DNA from: Gymnothorax reevesii
Taxonomy: Eukaryota > Chordata > Actinopteri > Anguilliformes > Muraenidae
NCBI GenBank assembly: GCA_029721435.1
Contig: CM056583.1
Coordinates: 72,353,120-72,417,119 of the forward strand
Direction: 5' to 3'
DNA: 64,000 nucleotides
Shown here: positions 61,001-64,000 of the stretch, piece by piece
How positions within the stretch are numbered: position 1 is the stretch's first letter
Layout of the letters: the number at the start of each line of letters is the position of its first letter
Notes under the pieces: model-generated
What the model was told of the DNA's origin: nothing
Databases searched by the model: none
Seen by the model: only the letters and a program-made list of their open reading frames with translations
Made by a program: the position numbers and the translations under genes

Positions 61001-61760
61001 GCCGTATCTCACTGCCATCTCTTCGATCACACTTCAAAGAAAGGCTCTTGGCAAGCTCACAAAAAATACCCAGATTTTATCTTCCGACAAATCCCGTCTG
61101 TCGCCTCTTTAAAGTGAAAAGATTGCATCTGAGGGAGACATCGCCTCTTCCATAATCCGTCAATGCTACAGCATTTGACATTTATAGAAGTGGAGCTTAA
61201 TCGCACGAGCTACACTTGTACAAATGTACAGTACTTAATTGGAAAAAAAAAACATTGAGATGCCACCGACAGTTAATTAACATTTCAGCATTTCTTCCGA
61301 CACTATTTCATTAGGACAGACGCTACCCGGAGGAAAAATGACATCCCGCAATAGTCAATTACAATACATTGCAGAGATCTACAGTGCCTACACAAGCAAT
61401 ACTTTGCGGCTTACTGGACAGTGGTCATGTAGCTCAAGGTTAGCCTTAGCCTCCATGCGTGGGATTGAGGCTGTTAGCCACTGTGCACGTTCATTGACGG
61501 AAAGCAGTAGTAATGATATGAGACACGAAACCCACAATTTCGTGTCCGCGGGCTCATCGTGATGGAACATGAGATGTAATCATGCGCTGAAAACAAAAAC
61601 GGTAAATTACACAGGCCTACCTACTTGTCAGCCAGCTGAGGAAGCATCCATAGAAACACAGCAGTTTGTCAAAGGACAATAGACAGGAGGCTGCGCAAAG
61701 TAAACCAATCCCTGCAAGGGAGCGAATGGCGCAAGATTCAAGTGTCTTCGGCTGCAGCAT
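51802..61760 (-). CDS. Isoprenylcysteine methylesterase-like alpha/beta hydrolase, complete, eight exons, 419 aa
   Basis: Exons: 61760-61621, 58184-58035, 57931-57811, 57552-57340, 57170-57087, 53439-53298, 52478-52316 and 52048-51802. Lengths sum to 1,260 nt (419 residues plus stop) with every phase matching. Visible features: hydrophobic segments at about 15-43 and 56-77; VAQWMYGWPNKPGYKKYIEA after the second; oxyanion-hole motif YGGAWGSG at 171-178; nucleophile elbow GHSAG with Ser245; Asp350 in HGTND; His382 in MGHTE. Known family: plant ICME enzymes demethylate prenylcysteine methyl esters, are membrane-anchored, and have a similar length and a GGAW motif. The substrate in fish is unknown to me, so the name gives resemblance only. 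Neighbours are wdfy3 (same strand, downstream) and a divergent signal-peptide gene 0.9 kb upstream. Intron 5 holds a dead LINE in the same orientation. Exon 1 is the least certain part. Confidence 0.88.
52049..52315 (-). other. ICME-like gene intron 7
   Basis: Short AT-rich intron (267 bp) with a poly-A tract on the plus strand at 52,080; nothing else. Confidence 0.7.
52316..52478 (-). CDS. ICME-like hydrolase coding exon 7 (residues 284-338)
   Basis: Encodes GLSGVYNIFDHYQHEKTRGI and ends KILTEDQLN plus two bases. The LSGVYNIFDHY stretch is typical of ICME-like enzymes. Acceptor AATTCCAG|GGCTGA, donor GAATAG|GTAAGA. Confidence 0.88.
52479..53297 (-). other. ICME-like gene intron 6
   Basis: AT-rich, with an A-tract at about 53,218-53,236 and no recognisable element. 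Confidence 0.6.
53298..53439 (-). CDS. ICME-like hydrolase coding exon 6 (residues 237-284), nucleophile exon
   Basis: Encodes NNIVLIGHSAGAHLCALTTL and ends SIRGVT plus one base. The nucleophile elbow GHSAG places Ser245. Acceptor TTTTACAG|AACAAT, donor GTCACAG|GTGCTG. Confidence 0.92.
53440..57086 (-). other. ICME-like gene intron 5
   Basis: Mostly the dead LINE (53,475-56,120). From 56,120 to 57,086 AT-rich sequence with a short (AC)n at 56,306-56,337 and no coding signal. Confidence 0.6.
53475..56120 (-). mobile_element. Dead L2/CR1-lineage LINE, 5'-truncated, endonuclease to 3' tail
   Basis: In minus-strand order: an endonuclease fragment (GSGTGLLMSFSWKFSF, near 56,030); LRAAERKFRKS (about 55,300); reverse transcriptase FRGNHLTETALQSVNELPHA and ILLDLSVIFDIVNHSVLL (about 54,690-54,750), DWINCCLSGCS and GVPQGSVLCPLLFSQYTHCL (about 54,450-54,560); a 3' domain with MARIKFKTLMLVLQATEA (53,863 down). 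The catalytic YADD box reads NAND. Many frameshifts and stops. The 3' tail (tgtcatttagcagacactct on the plus strand, 53,485-53,504) is the conserved end of fish L2-type elements. Same orientation as the host gene. A (GA)n run at 55,566-55,592 is internal. Confidence 0.85.
57087..57170 (-). CDS. ICME-like hydrolase coding exon 5 (residues 209-236)
   Basis: Too short for a standalone ORF call. Encodes GKVLHMVQDIADCLGWIGEN followed by GHKFSMDK. Acceptor TCCCTAG|GGTAAG, donor GACAAA|GTGAGT, phase 0 at both ends. Its 84 nt fit exactly between exons 4 and 6. Confidence 0.9.
57340..57552 (-). CDS. ICME-like hydrolase coding exon 4 (residues 138-208), oxyanion-hole exon
   Basis: Encodes GIVFGRRGNKLDLYYAPNVK, then VVVFIYGGAWGSGERSMYCL, ending VVCPDYATYPK. 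YGGAW takes the place of the HGGG motif of hormone-sensitive-lipase-type esterases, as in ICME enzymes. Donor CCAAAG|GTACAG. Confidence 0.92.
57553..57810 (-). other. ICME-like gene intron 3
   Basis: Short AT-rich intron (258 bp), no elements. Confidence 0.7.
57811..57931 (-). CDS. ICME-like hydrolase coding exon 3 (residues 97-137)
   Basis: Encodes RIYPLTRAVLEMLKYLQYGK through DNCKHYEK. Acceptor TTCCTAG|GCGG, donor GAAAAG|GTGTGT. In phase 2, out phase 0. Confidence 0.9.
58035..58184 (-). CDS. ICME-like hydrolase coding exon 2 (residues 47-97)
   Basis: Encodes LGLQYHFSLPMAAGTLFVII and then PYSISLVAQWMYGWPNKPGY to EALRP plus two bases. The second hydrophobic segment is residues 56-77. Acceptor CTCTTTAG|GTTG, donor CCAAG|GTAAAT. 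Confidence 0.9.
58185..61620 (-). other. ICME-like gene intron 1
   Basis: Largest of its introns after intron 5. Contains an A-tract at about 58,491-58,509 and the tandem-repeat element at 59,640-60,335. No exon recognised elsewhere in it, though a small one could be missed. Confidence 0.5.
59640..60335. repeat. Element with three 152-bp tandem units and a terminal hairpin
   Basis: The phrase tggacaaatggttcygaagatatgg recurs at about 59,784 and 59,936, with a diverged third copy near 60,088, giving a period of about 152 bp. Each unit carries rggtcatgacctt and caaarcnccacctkgtg motifs. A palindrome GGGGTATATCCCC lies at 59,701-59,713. The right end has a ggcggcgcggcggcgg tract followed by the stem ATATCCCCG (60297-60305) and CGGGGATAT (60324-60332). 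Confidence 0.65.
61621..61760 (-). CDS. ICME-like hydrolase coding exon 1 (residues 1-47), start exon
   Basis: Found by searching upstream for a phase-2 donor. The frame starts MLQPKTLESCAIRSLAGIGL, is hydrophobic through about residue 43, and ends CFLSWLTS plus AG at donor AGTAG|GTAGGC. AG joins G of the next exon to make Arg47. This is the first ATG after an in-frame TGA. An out-of-frame ATG upstream opens a frame that overlaps this start. A membrane-type N-terminus fits plant ICME proteins. Not confirmed by any transcript. Confidence 0.7.
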
Positions 61761-62685
61761 ATCTGACTGAACCTTGCCTTCATGCTGCGGGCCGTTTCAT
61801 TTTTCCAGGCTGATATACCCAGACCCGAGTAAAACGACCAAAAATATGGCCTTACTCATTGTACTTGGATTGTTTTTTTTTATGTAGACAGCAATTTTCG
61901 ATGTATGAACTGAAACCTGATGGTTAACATGAATTATGTTATTCTGCCAGCAGTCGTGAGTGGGAGAAGTGCAACACGTCATTTTCTTTCGGCCGATAAG
62001 CCATAGTGGAGGGAATGCGAATTGCATGCTCTCCGGGAGGACATTTGATATCTCCGCGGTGTGAGGTATACATGTAACAACAGCTGGATGCAGTAAAAAT
62101 ACATATAAATTAATTAAAAAAAAAGAAAAGAAAAAGCTACCCAACATTTTCGGAGCAGATCGATTAAAATATGTCTGCTCAAAATAAATATTGTAAGAAT
62201 CACCAATAATATCCATGATCATTCCTACTATTTCCAAATAGACGGCATCATAATTCGACTTGTGGGCTTATTGTAATAAAAAAACAACCAAATTGCAATG
62301 GTTTTGGGTCAGTGTTAACTTGTCATTGATTTTATTTTCATTCTCTAACTCCTGCTTGTGGACAAAATTCAGTCTGAATTCCCCGATCGCACGAAATACT
62401 CTTCCAATAAACCTTTGTTCCTGATTCTGACCCAGGATCAGTTGTTACTTTGAAAAAATGGACTCAACTTGTGGTGGGGGACTGGGGAACCAAGGCGGAG
62501 CCAAACTGTTCGCTTCTGACGGTGCCTCGCACTGAGGGTAGTGCCTCTAGTAAAGCAGCGCAACTTGCGAACGGGTGCGTCGAGTGCCTGGCTTCGTCGT
62601 CGAGGGGTGAAAATGTGATCATCTGCTCCGATTCCACGAGGAGTTGGCGAAAAGGGAACAGCGAAAGAATTTTGAAAGTCAGACA
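61761..62685. promoter_or_regulatory. Divergent (head-to-head) promoter region between the ICME-like and signal-peptide genes
   Basis: The two start codons face away from each other 925 bp apart. The right part (about 62,460-62,680) is clearly richer in G, C and CpG than its surroundings and is presumably the 5' UTR and promoter of the plus-strand gene. No TATA box is apparent on either side. The left half is AT-rich. Shared regulation is inference. Confidence 0.45.
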
Positions 62686-62767
62686 ATGGACTCCGTTATA
62701 AAATGTTCTATGCGGCTGTTGTGGAGCGGACTACTAGTGCTGTGGGTGAGCAGTCTCGCTCTCGGAG
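62686..62767 (+). CDS. First coding exon (signal peptide) of an unidentified secreted or membrane protein
   Basis: ATG at 62686 opens MDSVIKCSMRLLWSGLLVLW followed by VSSLALG and one base, then donor CGGAG|GTGAGC. The hydrophobic core LLWSGLLVLWV with small residues after it is a classic signal peptide. A phase-1 intron directly after the signal peptide is common in receptors and other extracellular-domain genes. Reading on past the donor reaches a stop after 16 codons, which supports the splice. I do not recognise the protein, and the rest lies beyond the right edge. Confidence 0.65.
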
Positions 62768-64000
62768 GTGAGCCCCAGAAAACGACCATGACATTAAATA
62801 ACTTCTCTCCGTAGTTTTCGACTGGAATATACGCAATCAATGCGAAACTGCTTGGGCGAAGTCAGCTGTCTCAGTTTGTTGCAATATGCCATTGCAACGC
62901 TGTTGCTATGGCAAAAAATAATGCATGAAACCTTGATTGCAAAGTTGAAACCGTGCAACTTTGAAACACATATTTGTCGTTTTAAAGTGGATTTGCTTTA
63001 AGTTAGTGCGGGCTGTGTTTCATTAGGCTGCAGTAAACGGATCGCTGTTTTGCCACCATTTAATGGGAATTGTAAATGAATAGATGGGGGGCGGAAATTT
63101 GTGCACGCGTATATTAATCCTCTTAAAGCTTACCCCCGACCTGACAATACACATGTGCGAGTTATCTTATTGCATTTGTCGCCTGTCTAATACTGTCCAG
63201 CGTTTGCATCTTGAAATTATGTTGGAGAAGATTGTTTTACTACATTTATTTTCTATTTATTTAATATTATAAAATTTTTTTTTTATTTCATCTTGCTTGA
63301 CATGCGGCCCCGAGAAGTTATGTTTTTCTAAATCAGTGGGCACTTTGTGCCTCTAACATCTGAACCAAATATCTATCAGTGGTGCATCCAATTTTGGCAT
63401 GAAGTAAAGCAGCCTACGCGGCCAGTATTCACATAAACATAATAAGCAGCAGCACCTGCAACAGCATTTCTATTCTATGAAAACGCTGTAAATAGGCATA
63501 TCTACAACACCGATGACAGTAATGGCACTGTGGTGCATAATTGTTGGCTGTCATGTTGTGACCAACTTTGGGACAGATCTTTTAGGTTAGTAATTCGGTA
63601 TTGGATATGGAGGTCTCTCTTCTTTCCTTTCTCCAGCTCCATTGGTAATGGTACAACTGTATTTTTTGTGGAGGAACACTCTTGATCGTGATTTGCATGT
63701 AGCAAGTGGTTTGAAATGACAAGTATATTTCAGGATTAAGGCCATTTTAACCTATTTTTGCGGCCAAGTCGCTGCCAAACTCTCGGGCTCCACACGCTAT
63801 TTTGAGTTGTTTACATACTTTCTCCTGCAGGTCAGATATAATTACTTGGTCAGATATCTTTTTTTTCCAGGGTGTCTGCGAGATGCGATGCAGTCTAACC
63901 TGCGATGGATTACTGGGGCTTCTCAGTGGTTAGCAAGGAAGGTGTGGTTTGCTGTTACAGATTGTGCATGATTGAGCACTGAAATGATTAGCTTCTGAAG
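62768..64000 (+). other. Intron 1 of the signal-peptide gene (partial)
   Basis: Begins at the GTGAGC donor. AT-rich, with no exon, repeat family or RNA gene that I can recognise up to the window edge. Confidence 0.5.

Noticed and set aside
61797..62237. 146-codon minus-strand frame near the ICME-like gene start
   Set aside because: AT-rich, low-complexity composition and no splice phase compatible with exon 2. The exon at 61,621-61,760 fits instead.
62450..62701. 83-codon plus-strand frame upstream of the signal-peptide exon
   Set aside because: GC-rich sequence with no recognisable domain; more likely 5' UTR and promoter. Its frame differs from the signal-peptide frame that ends at a good donor.

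Overview
The window looks like teleost fish nuclear DNA. It has vertebrate-style split genes with GT-AG introns, many long dinucleotide microsatellites, and several generations of fish-type mobile elements: Tc1-like DNA transposons, a DANA/mermaid-like SINE, an L2/CR1-lineage LINE and an hAT-type foldback element. Most open frames listed by a six-frame scan are intron or repeat noise. The real coding sequence is short exons that I joined by splice sites and codon phase.

Three genes are supported. (1) wdfy3 (Alfy, autophagy-linked FYVE/BEACH/WD40 scaffold) is on the minus strand. Ten coding exons between 21,498 and 1,197 join in frame into the first 629 residues. The rest of this roughly 3,500-residue protein lies beyond the left edge. 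A non-coding first exon with a strong splice donor and a promoter-like region lie at about 43.4-43.7 kb, so intron 1 is about 21.9 kb. (2) A complete eight-exon gene on the minus strand (61,760 to 51,802) encodes a 419-residue alpha/beta hydrolase resembling isoprenylcysteine methylesterases. It has N-terminal membrane segments, an oxyanion-hole motif and a full Ser-Asp-His triad. Its exon lengths sum to exactly 420 codons. (3) On the plus strand at 62,686-62,767 is the first coding exon of a secreted or membrane protein: a signal peptide followed by a phase-1 donor. The rest runs off the right edge. Genes 2 and 3 diverge from a shared spacer of about 0.9 kb.

Layout: 1-21.5 kb, wdfy3 coding exons and introns with two dead Tc1-like elements and large microsatellites; 21.5-43.4 kb, wdfy3 intron 1, full of repeats (foldback elements, SINE, Tc1 fragments); 43.4-43.7 kb, wdfy3 promoter and 5' exon; 43.7-51.5 kb, intergenic with a Tc1-like relic, a direct repeat and a 1,129-bp hAT-type foldback element with an intact 8-bp target duplication; 51.5-61.8 kb, the hydrolase gene, with a dead LINE in intron 5 and a 152-bp tandem array in intron 1; 61.8-64 kb, divergent promoter, signal-peptide exon and start of its intron.

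The observations most worth checking are: UG- and CU-repeat tracts that flank one wdfy3 exon, the UG tract starting at the splice donor itself; a near-perfect 42-bp-arm hairpin inside a dead transposon; the hAT-type foldback element; and a set of at least eight dispersed repeats that share a short terminal hairpin layout. I did not find a previously undescribed multi-gene system.
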